A stretch of 33,200 nt of DNA from Achromobacter ruhlandii (GCF_902859695.1 NZ_CADIJL010000045.1:1-33200); one strand, 5' to 3'; shown: positions 1-7,830, counted from the first letter of the stretch. A program made the numbers and translations. The notes: generated from the sequence alone by a model not told the origin.

Positions 1-77
1 ACAATCACCACCGCATCAAGCTCAAGCTAAAAGGCCTGAGCCCGGTTCAGTACCGGACCCAGGCCTTCGGACCTTAG
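1..77 (+). CDS. IS3-family transposase OrfB, C-terminal fragment
   Basis: Only the last 24 codons are visible, read in the frame that starts at base 3 and ends with TAG at 75-77. The peptide contains RIKLKLKGLSPVQYRTQ, the conserved tail of IS3-family OrfB transposases that follows the rve integrase core. The catalytic DDE residues lie outside the window. In this family OrfB is usually made as an OrfAB fusion by programmed -1 frameshifting, which cannot be checked here. Whether the copy is intact is unknown. Confidence 0.82.
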   Translation, partial: NHHRIKLKLKGLSPVQYRTQAFGP

Positions 78-86
78 CTTTTTACC

Positions 87-110
87 GTCCAACTTCTTGG
101 GGTCAGTTCA
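87..110. repeat. Terminal inverted repeat (right) of the IS3-family element
   Basis: Bases 87-110 form the outer end of the element. On the minus strand they read TGAACTGACCCC followed by AAGAAGTTGGAC. The boundary at 110 is inferred from the family consensus; the matching left repeat is off the window. Confidence 0.65.
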
Positions 111-149
111 TGCGGGCGGCCCTTTTTTCATGTCGGCGCTACGTGTGCT

Positions 150-1106
150 TCATGCCGGCGCGGCGGCCCCGGCCGTCGTCGCCCGCATGCGCGAGGACGC
201 CAGCTTCACGCCCAGCAGGATCATCACGAAGCCGTAGGCATGGAACAGTTGCGGCGCCTCGCCCAGCAGCGGCCAGGCCAGCAGCGCGGCATACACCGGC
301 ACGAGGAACATCGACAGGCCCGCCGTGGCGGGACCGGCGCGGCTGATCAACCGGCCGTAGACGTAATACGCGCCCAGGCTCGGCACCACCGCCAGGAACA
401 GCAGCACCGCCGCCAGCCGTGGATCGCTCCAGGGCGGGGTGGCGCCGGTGGCGGCTTCGATGCCGGCGAACGGCGCCAGCGCGATCGCGCCGCCCAGCAT
501 CATCGCCGCCAGCCGCGCGCCATCCGGCACCGCCGGCTGCGCCAGGCGCTTCTGCAGCACCGTATAGAGCGCCCAGCCGGTGGCGGCCAGCAGCACCCAC
601 AGGTCGCCCTGGCCGAACGCCAGCCGCGCTAGCGCCCAGGCGTCGCCGCGCGTCAGCACCACCAGCACGCCGCCCAGCGCCAGCGCCAGCCCGGCGGCGC
701 GCAGGGGCGAAAGGGGCTTGCGCCAGATGACTGCCTCCAGCAGCGCCACCAGGATCGGGCTGCATGAGAAGATCAGGGCGATGTTGGTGGCGCTGGTGCT
801 TTGGGCGCCGATGTACTGCGGCGCCACCGCCACGCCCATGCCCAGCACCGCCAGCGGCAGCAGCGTGGGCAGGCCGCGCCACAGCGCCCGGCGATGCCGC
901 AGCAAGGTCGGCGCGGCCAGCGGCAACAGGATCAGGAAGGCGATCAGCCAGCGGCCGAAGGCCAGGAAAACGGGGGGAAGGGCGGCGTCGTGGGCCCAGC
1001 GGGCGGCCACCATGTTGGAGGCGAAGAGCGCCGGCGCGGCCAGGAGCATGGCGGTGCCGGACAGGCCCAGGCCGGTTCTTGCGGGGACTGCTGCTGCGTG
1101 AGACAT
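150..1106 (-). CDS. DMT-superfamily (EamA) membrane transporter
   Basis: A 318-residue inner-membrane protein made of two EamA repeats, each of about five hydrophobic helices, the usual size and architecture for the drug/metabolite transporter superfamily. Such proteins export amino acids, purines or other metabolites, and sequence alone does not give the substrate. The first repeat has the typical pattern of a small-residue helix followed by ARWAHDAALPPVFLAFGRWL. The second begins near residue 165 after a short positively charged loop. The ATG at 1106 is preceded by a weak purine stretch (GGGAA). The gene is divergent from an Lrp-type regulator whose start lies 244 bp away, an arrangement in which the regulator often controls the exporter. 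That link is an inference. Confidence 0.88.
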   Translation of the reverse strand: MSHAAAVPARTGLGLSGTAMLLAAPALFASNMVAARWAHDAALPPVFLAFGRWLIAFLILLPLAAPTLLRHRRALWRGLPTLLPLAVLGMGVAVAPQYIGAQSTSATNIALIFSCSPILVALLEAVIWRKPLSPLRAAGLALALGGVLVVLTRGDAWALARLAFGQGDLWVLLAATGWALYTVLQKRLAQPAVPDGARLAAMMLGGAIALAPFAGIEAATGATPPWSDPRLAAVLLFLAVVPSLGAYYVYGRLISRAGPATAGLSMFLVPVYAALLAWPLLGEAPQLFHAYGFVMILLGVKLASSRMRATTAGAAAPA

Positions 1107-1267
1107 GATTTCCCGCCGCGCGGATCGGCGCGCGGCACACTGCGGTGGACTACACCGGCGTCAGCGCCGGGTTGTGCCACGGCGCGGGCGCTGGATCCGA
1201 CGGGCGGGGTAATGCCCGTCTTGATGGAGAGTCTACGGCCGGGTCGGGAAAATAGGTTTCCTGATTC

Positions 1268-1303
1268 CCGCCAATTTGGCGGTATTGAAGGAATATATAT
1301 CCT
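1268..1303. promoter_or_regulatory. Two adjacent palindromes, candidate Lrp-type operator
   Basis: In the divergent region between the DMT permease and the lrp-like gene, two palindromes lie side by side. One is CCGCCAATTTGGCGG (1268-1282, perfect 7-bp arms). The other is AGGAATATATATCCT (1289-1303, 4-bp arms around an AT-rich core). The second resembles the 15-bp Lrp-family operator style, with a dyad around an A/T-rich centre. It sits 47 bp before the chosen GTG. Autoregulation plus control of the permease is the likely role, but binding has not been shown. Confidence 0.45.
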
Positions 1304-1350
1304 CTAGAATCAGGTTTTACAGGGATAGTCTCTTCTACGGATTTTCCGCC

Positions 1351-1821
1351 GTGTCCACCCCACCCAAAATCGACGAAACCGACCGCAAGATCCTGCGCGC
1401 CCTGCGCGCCGACGGCCGCCTCACCAACCTGAAACTGGCCGAGCAGGTCGGCCTGTCGCCCACGCCCTGCTGGAACCGGGTCAAGGCGCTGGAGGACGCG
1501 GGCGTCATCGAGGGCTACGCGGCCCTGTTGAACCAGAAGGCGCTGGGCCTGCCGGACACGGTCATGATCGAGGTCACGCTCGAGCACCACGACGACGACA
1601 CGCTGGCGCGCTTCGGCGAGGCGATCACCCGCCTGCCGCAAGTGGTGGAAGCGTTCCTGGTGACGGGCGAATACGACTACCTGATCAAGGTCGCGGTGGC
1701 CGGCACCGAAGGTTATGAAGAGTTCCTGCGCAAGCGGCTCTACAAGCTGCCCGGTGTGCGGCACAGCCGCTCGACCTTCGTGCTCAAGCGCCTCAAGCAC
1801 ACGCCGTCGGTCGAGCCCTGA
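1351..1821 (+). CDS. Lrp/AsnC-family transcriptional regulator
   Basis: A 156-residue regulator with the standard two-domain layout. An N-terminal winged helix-turn-helix (about residues 8-60, with IDETDRKILRALRADGRL and VGLSPTPCWNRVKALEDAG) is followed by a C-terminal RAM/ligand-binding domain with the VTGEYDYLIKVAV motif. I chose the GTG at 1351 because it gives the normal family length and starts just before the conserved helix. The upstream TTG at 1276 would add 25 unrelated residues and would translate the operator region. No strong ribosome binding site is seen. The PTPCWNR recognition helix is typical of regulators that respond to amino acids. The divergent DMT transporter is a plausible target. 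Confidence 0.9.
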   Translation: MSTPPKIDETDRKILRALRADGRLTNLKLAEQVGLSPTPCWNRVKALEDAGVIEGYAALLNQKALGLPDTVMIEVTLEHHDDDTLARFGEAITRLPQVVEAFLVTGEYDYLIKVAVAGTEGYEEFLRKRLYKLPGVRHSRSTFVLKRLKHTPSVEP

Positions 1822-1834
1822 CGGCGCGCGCCGC

Positions 1835-2644
1835 TCAACCGCGCAGGAACGATTCGATGGCGCCGTTGAAGGCGCGCGGATTGCCCAGGTTCATGCCGTG
1901 CGACGAGCCGGCAATGTCCACCCGCCGCGATTGCGGCAGCCAGCTCTCCAGCGCGTCGAGCACGGCGGGGTAGGGATCGGGGCTCAACGCGCCGCCGATG
2001 AGCAGCGTCGGGAGTGTCAGCGAGGCGATCTCCTGCGGACTCAGCGAGGCCGGCGTCTCGCGAGCCTGGCCGAACAGCGTGCCGGCGTTGTCGCGCACCA
2101 TTTCCTTGAACCAGGGCACCATGCGTTGCCAGGTGTCCGGTCCGGTCACTGTGTCCACGAACAGCGCCAGGCCTTCTTCCACGGCGCCGTCGCGGATGAG
2201 TTCGAGCGCCCGCTGGCGAAAGCCGCCCCGGGCGTCGTCGCCGCCAGGCAGCGGCAGGCCGGGGTCGGCCAGCGTCAGGCTGCGCAGTGCGTCGGGGCGG
2301 GTCAGCGCGGCTTCCAGGGCCACGCGGCCGCCGCGCGAATGGCCCACCAGATGGGCGGGACCGCCCGCCACCTTGTCGATGAACGCCAGCACGTCGGCGC
2401 CGTGCTGCGCCACCGAGAAACCGTCGCCTTCGCCATCCCAGCTTTCGGGCCAATAGCGGCGCAGGCATACCGCCAGCACCCGGAACGAACGGCCCAGCGG
2501 CGCCATCTGCGATTTCCAGTAGCGACAGTCCGACAGCGAGCCGTGCACCAGCACCAGGGGCGCCCCTTCGCCGTACTCGGTGTAGGACATGGCATAGCCG
2601 CCGATATCGGCGCTTTGCAGGGGCAGGACGGGTTCGGAACGCAT
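1835..2644 (-). CDS. Alpha/beta-hydrolase fold protein
   Basis: A 269-residue single-domain alpha/beta hydrolase. The oxyanion-hole region is VLVHGSLSDC (about residues 31-40). The nucleophile elbow is GHSRGG with Ser103. A candidate acid, Asp223, lies in the GGALSPDPYP loop, and the catalytic His249 is in SSHGMN. No signal peptide is seen, so it is probably cytosolic. The substrate cannot be named; esterases, lactonases and C-C bond hydrolases all share this fold. The ATG at 2644 was chosen because the fold begins shortly after it. An upstream in-frame GTG at 2689 would add 15 proline-rich residues. The gene converges with the lrp-like gene, 13 bp away. Confidence 0.88.
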   Translation of the reverse strand: MRSEPVLPLQSADIGGYAMSYTEYGEGAPLVLVHGSLSDCRYWKSQMAPLGRSFRVLAVCLRRYWPESWDGEGDGFSVAQHGADVLAFIDKVAGGPAHLVGHSRGGRVALEAALTRPDALRSLTLADPGLPLPGGDDARGGFRQRALELIRDGAVEEGLALFVDTVTGPDTWQRMVPWFKEMVRDNAGTLFGQARETPASLSPQEIASLTLPTLLIGGALSPDPYPAVLDALESWLPQSRRVDIAGSSHGMNLGNPRAFNGAIESFLRG

Positions 2645-2785
2645 CGGGTCGGGGTCGGGAAAGCCAGCCGGGCATTCTAGCCGTTTCACTCCCGCGGCAG
2701 CGGCACGCCCGCGTCCGCGGCGGGGGCATTCGCCGGGCTGATAAACTCAATTCCCGATCTTTTTGTCCTGAACGGAGTTCGTCAG

Positions 2786-3283
2786 ATGTCCCTCGCCACC
2801 CCCGCCGATCTTCCCGAGTCCGCCCAACGCGTCGCCCGCCTGCTGGCCGAGATGGGCCATGACAAGCCGGTGGTGGTGCTACCGCAGACGGGCAAGACCT
2901 CGGCCGAGGCGGCTGCGGGGCTGGGGTGCGAGGTGGCACAGATCGCCAAGTCGATCATCTTCCGCCGGGCCGCCGATGACGCGCCGGTGCTGGTCATCGC
3001 CAGCGGTATCAACCGCGTCGATGAGTCCAAGGTCGCCGAGCAGGTCGGCGCGCTGGCCAAGGCCGATGCCAAGTTCGTGCGCGAGATGACCGGTTACGCC
3101 ATCGGCGGCGTCTGCCCGATCGGTCACGCGGTCAAGCCCGTGATGCTGCTCGACCAGGACCTGTTCCAGTACGACAGCCTGTGGGCGGCGGCGGGGCACC
3201 CGCACGCGGTCTTCAACCTGACGCCGCGGCAATTGGCCGCCATGACCGGCGCGCCGGTCGCCGACGTGGCGCAGCGCGCCTAG
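2786..3283 (+). CDS. YbaK/ProX-type aminoacyl-tRNA deacylase domain protein
   Basis: A 165-residue free-standing YbaK/ProX domain. This family removes wrongly attached amino acids from tRNA in trans, for example Cys or Ala from tRNA-Pro. Family signatures visible are the lysine of IAKSIIF (Lys55), followed by LVIASGINRVDESK, and the GGVCPIGH loop. It is preceded by a GGAG at about 2774 with suitable spacing to the ATG at 2786. ProS, encoded at 10607-12337, carries its own related insertion domain, so this protein would be a second, independent proofreader. The exact substrate is not predictable. It is divergent from the hydrolase gene and stands alone in its orientation. Confidence 0.88.
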   Translation: MSLATPADLPESAQRVARLLAEMGHDKPVVVLPQTGKTSAEAAAGLGCEVAQIAKSIIFRRAADDAPVLVIASGINRVDESKVAEQVGALAKADAKFVREMTGYAIGGVCPIGHAVKPVMLLDQDLFQYDSLWAAAGHPHAVFNLTPRQLAAMTGAPVADVAQRA

Positions 3284-3298
3284 CGCAGCCTGGAAAGC

Positions 3299-3316
3299 CC
3301 CGCGCCATGGCGCGGG
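3299..3316. other. GC-rich perfect palindrome between convergent genes
   Basis: An 18-bp perfect palindrome, CCCGCGCCATGGCGCGGG, lies between the convergent ends of the YbaK-like gene and the ABC ATPase gene. It could form a hairpin that helps end transcription from both sides. There is no T-tract, so an intrinsic terminator is only weakly supported. Confidence 0.35.
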
Positions 3317-3337
3317 CAGGCGGACGCCGCCGCGGGG

Positions 3338-4141
3338 TCAGTGCGGATCGGCCTCCAGATCGTCGATCAGCACCTGCAGCCGTCCCCGCGAGCAGGCCTC
3401 GACCCGGCCTCGCACGCCATACACGGCGGCCAGCGAGGCCGGCGTGATGACGTCGGCCGGCGCGCCTGCGGCGACCAGCCTGCCGCCATGGATCATCACC
3501 GCCCGGTCGGCGTGCTGCAGCGCCACGTTCAGGTCATGCAGCACGATCACCGTGATCAGCCCGTGGTCGGCGGTTTCCTGTTTCAGCAGCCGCATCACAT
3601 GGAACTGGTAATTCAGGTCCAGCGCCGACAGCGGTTCGTCCAGCAGCAGCACGCGCGGCCGCCGCACCAGCGCCTGCGCCAGCCCCACCAGCTGCTTCTG
3701 GCCGCCGGACAGCGCGTCCAGGTAGGACAGCGCCAGATGGCCGATGCCCAGCCTTTCCAGCAGCCGGTCGATCCCGTGCAGGTCCGTCGGCGGACCCTCG
3801 GCCTCACTGGCGCGGGCCGCCACCAGCACCGATTCGAACACGCGCAGGTGCACGGCGGCCGGCAGGCTTTGCGGCAGATAGACCAGATGGCGCGCGCGGG
3901 TGGCGAAATCCATCCGCGCCAGCTCCAGGTCGTTTAGTCGCGCCTGTCCGGCGCGCACCTTCACCAGTCCCGCCAGCGCCTTGAGCAGCGTCGATTTGCC
4001 GCTGCCATTCGGGCCCAGCAGGGCCGTGACCTCGCCAGCGCCCAGGCGCGGCAAGGACAGGTCGTGCAGCACGTCCGTGCCGCCATAGCCGGCGCTGATG
4101 CCGTCGATCGCCAGCGCCGGCGCACGCGTGGCGCCCGTCAT
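3338..4141 (-). CDS. FecE/BtuD-type ABC transporter ATPase (siderophore, heme or cobalamin class)
   Basis: A 267-residue nucleotide-binding subunit of a type II ABC importer. Walker A is GPNGSGKST (about 43-51), the ABC signature LSGGQ (144-148), Walker B VLLLDEP (164-170) and the H-loop His is at 202 in VLHDLN. The ATG at 4141 overlaps the stop of the permease gene in an ATGA (4-nt overlap), so the two are translationally coupled. Together they would move an iron-siderophore, heme or corrinoid across the inner membrane. No substrate-binding protein or TonB-dependent receptor is encoded nearby, so the substrate is open. An upstream extension of the reading frame into the permease region is not credible. 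Confidence 0.92.
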   Translation of the reverse strand: MTGATRAPALAIDGISAGYGGTDVLHDLSLPRLGAGEVTALLGPNGSGKSTLLKALAGLVKVRAGQARLNDLELARMDFATRARHLVYLPQSLPAAVHLRVFESVLVAARASEAEGPPTDLHGIDRLLERLGIGHLALSYLDALSGGQKQLVGLAQALVRRPRVLLLDEPLSALDLNYQFHVMRLLKQETADHGLITVIVLHDLNVALQHADRAVMIHGGRLVAAGAPADVITPASLAAVYGVRGRVEACSRGRLQVLIDDLEADPH

Positions 4142-5181
4142 GGCAGCCTCCGGCGCAGCACCACCGCGACGAAGAATGGAACGCCGATCAGCGAGGTAAC
4201 GATCCCGACCGGCACGATGACGCCAGGCGCGAGGTTCTTGGACGCCACCGAGGCCAGCGACAGGATGACGCCGCCGACCAACGCGCTGCCCGGCAGGAAA
4301 AAGCGGTGATCCTCGCCCACCAGCCGGCGGGCGATATGGGGCGCGATCAGGCCGATGAAACCGATGGTGCCGACGAACGCCACCGCCAGCGCCGACAGCA
4401 GGCTGACGCGCGCCAGCGCCGTCACGCGCACACGGCGCACGTCCACGCCGAAACTGGCGGCGCGTTCCTCGCCCAGCCGCAGCGCGGTCAGTTTCCAGGA
4501 CTGGCGCATGGCCAGCGGCAGCGCCAGCGCGAACGCCAGCCCAAGGGCGGCCACGGTGGTCCAGCTCGAGCGCGCCAGGCTGCCCATGGTCCAGAACACC
4601 AGGCTCTGCAGCGCCTCGGCGCTGGCGGTGAACTGCACCAGCGATACCAGCGCGTTGAAGGTGAACACCATGGCGATGCCGAACAGCACCACGCCCGAGG
4701 TGTTGATGCCGCCCCGGCGCGCCACGCCGTCCAGCAGCAGGGCCGCCAGCATGGCGAACAGGAAGGCGTTGCCGGCGATCAGCCAGCCGTCGGGGATGCC
4801 GGGCAGCCCCAGGTGCAGCACGATAGCCAGCGACGCGCCGAAGGCGGCCGCCGACGACACGCCCAGCGTGAACGGGCTGGCCAGGGGATTGTTCAGGATG
4901 GTCTGCATTTCCGCCCCGGCCAGGCCCAGCGCCATGCCGACCAGCGCGGCCATCAGGGCGTAGGGCAGCCGGATGTCCCAGACGATCACGCGCAGCGTCG
5001 GATCGGCCGACGCCGGCGCGCTCAGCGTGCGCCACAGCTCGCTCCAACCCAGGCCCGAGGGGCCGAGCGTGAAGTCGAGCAGCAGCCCAATGCAAATCGC
5101 CGCCAGCAGCAGGGCGATGAGCCCCGCGCGGCGGCGCAGGATGTGCCGGTAAGCGGCGACCGCGGAAGCGGCTTCCGCCAT
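4138..5181 (-). CDS. FecCD-family ABC transporter permease
   Basis: A 347-residue polytopic permease with about ten membrane helices. It carries the FecCD hallmark IRLPYALMAALVGMALGLAG, the conserved NNPLASPFTLGVSSAAAFGAS loop (about residues 96-115), and the C-terminal GLIAPHIARRLVGEDHR motif that contacts the ATPase. It belongs to importers of iron-siderophore, heme or vitamin B12. Its ATG overlaps the stop codon of cpoB as TAATG (1-nt overlap), so it is read as part of the cpoB transcript. That neighbourhood is unusual, because in many proteobacteria queuosine genes or nothing follow cpoB. A cognate periplasmic binding protein is not present in the window. Confidence 0.93.
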   Translation of the reverse strand: MAEAASAVAAYRHILRRRAGLIALLLAAICIGLLLDFTLGPSGLGWSELWRTLSAPASADPTLRVIVWDIRLPYALMAALVGMALGLAGAEMQTILNNPLASPFTLGVSSAAAFGASLAIVLHLGLPGIPDGWLIAGNAFLFAMLAALLLDGVARRGGINTSGVVLFGIAMVFTFNALVSLVQFTASAEALQSLVFWTMGSLARSSWTTVAALGLAFALALPLAMRQSWKLTALRLGEERAASFGVDVRRVRVTALARVSLLSALAVAFVGTIGFIGLIAPHIARRLVGEDHRFFLPGSALVGGVILSLASVASKNLAPGVIVPVGIVTSLIGVPFFVAVVLRRRLP

Positions 5182-5873
5182 TACTGCAACAGTTGCAGGC
5201 GGCTCTTGGCCGTGTTGGCGGCCGGCGTGGTCGGGTAGTCGCGCACGATGCGCTGCAGCGTGGTCTTGGCGCCGGCGCGGTTGTTCATCTCGATCTGGCT
5301 GCCGGCGATGACCAGCAGCGCGTCGGGGGCGCGGGCGTTGTCGGGCGCCTTCTGCACCATGGCGTTCAATTGCTCGATGGCGCCCTTGAAGTCCTTCAGG
5401 GCGTAGCGGCTGCTGCCCAGGTAGAACTGGGCGCTGGGCGCCAGTTGGCTGGCGGGGTAGAGCGCGGTGAAGGCGGCCAGCGATTCGGACGCCTCCTTGT
5501 ACTGACCCTTGCGGAACAGGTCGATGGCGCCGTCGTAGGCGGCCTGCTCCTGCGGGTCGCCGGCCGTGGCGCCCGGCGGGTTGGCGCCGCCTGGCGCGCC
5601 GCCCGGCTTATTGGCGCTGGGCTGCTGGCGCGACACCAGTTCGAGCTGGTCGCGCAATTGGGCGATTTCCTGCTGCAGCGCCTGGATCTGGTCGGCCAAT
5701 TGCAGTTTGGCCCGTTGGCTCTGCTCGTTCTGTTGCTGCACCTGCTGGCGCAAATCCAGGATGGCCTTGCGGGCCTCATCATCGGAGAAAGCGTGGGCGG
5801 GCGCCGTCAGGGCGGCCAGCACCAGGCCAGTGGCCGCCATCAGGGGACGCAGGGACAGAACGTTATCGCGCAT
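5181..5873 (-). CDS. cpoB: Cell division coordinator CpoB (YbgF)
   Basis: A 230-residue periplasmic protein that in E. coli links Tol-Pal action to peptidoglycan synthesis during constriction and binds TolA. A Sec signal peptide ends at APAHA before FSDDEA. Next come a glutamine-rich coiled coil (about residues 34-80), a Pro/Gly-rich linker, and three TPR-like repeats (about 110-230) ending in LQLLQ. I chose the ATG at 5873 because it places the signal peptide at the N terminus; the longer frame would add 23 residues with no signal character. The gene lies downstream of pal, separated by a strong hairpin terminator. Its stop overlaps the start of the FecCD permease. Confidence 0.93.
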   Translation of the reverse strand: MRDNVLSLRPLMAATGLVLAALTAPAHAFSDDEARKAILDLRQQVQQQNEQSQRAKLQLADQIQALQQEIAQLRDQLELVSRQQPSANKPGGAPGGANPPGATAGDPQEQAAYDGAIDLFRKGQYKEASESLAAFTALYPASQLAPSAQFYLGSSRYALKDFKGAIEQLNAMVQKAPDNARAPDALLVIAGSQIEMNNRAGAKTTLQRIVRDYPTTPAANTAKSRLQLLQ

Positions 5874-5890
5874 GAAAATTCCCGGGGGAT

Positions 5891-5929
5891 AAAAGCAAAC
5901 GTCGGGACGGCCGGTTGACCGTCCCGACG
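5891..5929 (-). terminator. Intrinsic terminator between pal and cpoB
   Basis: On the minus strand a perfect 11-bp stem (arms 5919-5929 and 5900-5910, CGTCGGGACGG type) encloses an 8-nt loop and is followed by the T-rich run TTTGCTTTT (5891-5899). It lies after the pal stop and before the cpoB start, so part of the tol-pal transcription should end here. cpoB and the ABC genes would then depend on read-through or on their own promoter. Confidence 0.75.
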
Positions 5930-5959
5930 CGTGGTGGGGCACTTAACTATACGGAAAGC

Positions 5960-6460
5960 TTAGCGCTGATAAACGATATCGGCGCGGCGGTTTTCCGCAA
6001 AGTCGGCTTCCGACGAGCCAGTCGCCTTCGGCTTTTCTTTGCCGAAGCTGATGGTTTCGATCTGGTTGTCGCTGACGCCCAGCAGGGTCATCATGCGACG
6101 CACGGCGTCGGCACGGCGCTGGCCCAGGGCCAGGTTGTATTCGGCGCCGCCGCGTTCGTCGGTGTTGCCTTCGATCTTGATTTTCTGCTGCTGGTGCGAG
6201 GCCAGGTAACGGGCGTGGGTTTCCACCAAGCCGCGGTACTGGTCGGACACCGTGTAGCTGTCGAAGTCAAAGTATACCGAGCGCTGTTGCGCCAGGATGC
6301 TTTGGGGGTTGAAGGGATCAAGGATCTGGCCGGAGGCCGAGGATCCTTGGCCAGCGCCTCCGCCCTGACCCGCTTTATCGTCGAGAGGGACGGAGCTGCA
6401 AGCTGCCAGGGTGGCGGCCAGAGCGGCGATGGTTAGGCTTTTGGCAATGCGCGACTTCAT
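5960..6460 (-). CDS. pal: Peptidoglycan-associated lipoprotein Pal
   Basis: A 166-residue outer-membrane lipoprotein. The lipobox LAAC places the lipidated cysteine at residue 21. A Gly/Ser-rich linker follows, then an OmpA-like peptidoglycan-binding domain with YFDFDSYTV, IEGNTDERGGAEYNLALGQRR and the C-terminal ENRRADIVY. Pal tethers the outer membrane to the cell wall and is moved by TolB/TolA at the division site. The ATG at 6460 has a good ribosome binding site (AAAGGA about 7 nt upstream) and begins the signal peptide. The longer frame would start 21 codons earlier without such a signal. It follows tolB by 31 bp. Confidence 0.96.
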   Translation of the reverse strand: MKSRIAKSLTIAALAATLAACSSVPLDDKAGQGGGAGQGSSASGQILDPFNPQSILAQQRSVYFDFDSYTVSDQYRGLVETHARYLASHQQQKIKIEGNTDERGGAEYNLALGQRRADAVRRMMTLLGVSDNQIETISFGKEKPKATGSSEADFAENRRADIVYQR

Positions 6461-6491
6461 GATAGTTCCTTTGCAAAGAGAGTCACACGTG

Positions 6492-7814
6492 TTATCGGGT
6501 AAATGGGCCCCAAGTCGGTTCACGTATTTCCCCGTTCAGTACCGAAAGCGTCTGCCGTACGCGACCATCGCTCGAAACACCTGCAAGCACGCTACGTCCG
6601 TTTTGGATCGCGGCGTAGAGGACTTGCATGCCGTTCGGCGCGAAGCTTGGCGACTGATCGTCACGACCATCGGTCAACAAGTTCTCCGAGCCGGAGGACA
6701 GGTTCAACGATGCGATACGGAACGCGCCATCGCGTCTGGCAACGTACAGCAGCGTCGATCCATCGGGGGAAATTCGGGGTGAGATGTTGTAACCACCATT
6801 AAACGTGAGGCGGCGAGCATCGCCACCGTCCAGGCCGGTTTGGTAAATCTGCGGCCCGCCGCTGCGGTCACTGGTAAAGATAATGGAACGGCCGTCCGGC
6901 GTAAAGCTCGGCTCGGTGTCAATCCCGGGAGAACGCGTAACTCGCTTCATATTCGAGCCGCCGGCCGCGCTAACGATGTAAATTTGCGACAGACCGTCAC
7001 GCGTCAGGGCCACGGCGAGCTGGGTGCCGTCGGGCGACCAGCCGGGGGCGCTGTTGTTGCCCTTGAAGTTGGCGACCGGCACGCGGGCGCTGGTGGCCAG
7101 GGTGTGCACGTACACCACCGGCTTGCCGGATTCGAAGCTCACATATGCCAGCTTGGAGCCATCGGGCGACCAGGACGGCGAAATGATCGGCTCGCGCGAG
7201 CGCAGGGCGACCTGCGGATTCTGGCCATCGGCGTCCGCCACCTGCAGTTCATAGGTGGCGCCTTGCTTGAGCACGTAGGCGATGCGGGTCGAGAACACGC
7301 CGCGCACGCCGGTGATCTTTTCATAGATGCGGTCGGCGATCTGGTGGGCGACGCGGCGCAGTTCCTGCTCGGTGCCGGAGAATGCGACGCCATCCAGCTG
7401 GCCCTTCTTGACCGTGTCCGCCAGGCGGTAGCGCACGTCGTAGCGGCCGTCGTTGCCGCGCACGATGCTGCCATAGGCGATGAAGTCGGCGCCCTTGGCG
7501 CGCCAGTCGTCATGGGCGATGGGCGAATCGACGTTCAGGCCAGACCCGGCGGCGTTGATGAGGCGGAACTGGCCGGTACGGGTCAGGTCGGCGCGGATCA
7601 CGTCGGCCAGGGCGCGGCCATGGGTGTCGTCCACCGCGAAATCGGCGATGGCGACGGGATATTGGGTGGCGCCGGTGCCGGAGATATCGACACGCAGCTG
7701 GGCCTGGGCGGGCTTGATGGCCATCAGGCAGGCAAGCGCCAGCAGCAACAGGCCGAATCCATACGATCGCCAGAGAACGAGGGGGGAAGCTCGTCGGCTA
7801 TGGGCGGGAGTCAT
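6492..7814 (-). CDS. tolB: Tol-Pal system periplasmic protein TolB
   Basis: A 440-residue periplasmic protein that binds Pal and TolA. The signal peptide (about residues 1-38, ending in KPAQA) is followed by an N-terminal mixed domain. Then comes a beta-propeller with repeated blades such as SPSWSPDGSKLAYVS, APGWSPDGTQLAVAL, EPSFTPDGRSIIFTS and SPRISPDGSTLLYVA. The ATG at 7814 was chosen because GGAG lies 10 nt before it and the signal sequence follows. An upstream alternative would add 15 residues. It starts 16 bp after the tolA stop and is part of the tol operon. Confidence 0.96.
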   Translation of the reverse strand: MTPAHSRRASPLVLWRSYGFGLLLLALACLMAIKPAQAQLRVDISGTGATQYPVAIADFAVDDTHGRALADVIRADLTRTGQFRLINAAGSGLNVDSPIAHDDWRAKGADFIAYGSIVRGNDGRYDVRYRLADTVKKGQLDGVAFSGTEQELRRVAHQIADRIYEKITGVRGVFSTRIAYVLKQGATYELQVADADGQNPQVALRSREPIISPSWSPDGSKLAYVSFESGKPVVYVHTLATSARVPVANFKGNNSAPGWSPDGTQLAVALTRDGLSQIYIVSAAGGSNMKRVTRSPGIDTEPSFTPDGRSIIFTSDRSGGPQIYQTGLDGGDARRLTFNGGYNISPRISPDGSTLLYVARRDGAFRIASLNLSSGSENLLTDGRDDQSPSFAPNGMQVLYAAIQNGRSVLAGVSSDGRVRQTLSVLNGEIREPTWGPFTR

Positions 7815-7830
7815 AATCAGCAATCTCCTG

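Larger units (their letters stand above)
1..110 (+). mobile_element. Right end of an IS3-family insertion sequence (partial)
   Basis: The left edge of the window cuts through an insertion sequence. It holds the last codons of a DDE transposase (orfB), a stop at 75-77, then about 33 non-coding bases ending in GGTCAGTTCA at 101-110. Read inward, the terminus begins TGAACTGACCCC and continues AAGAAGTTGGACG, the kind of terminal repeat known for IS3-family elements of the IS150-like group. The element lies 39 bp downstream of the stop of the convergent DMT permease gene, so it interrupts no recognisable gene on this side. The left end and target duplication are outside the window, so completeness cannot be judged. 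Confidence 0.82.

Noticed and set aside
4142..5095. N-terminal extension of the ABC ATPase frame
   Set aside because: The extension is an alternate frame of the permease. The ATPase fold and its coupled ATG at 4141 define the real start.
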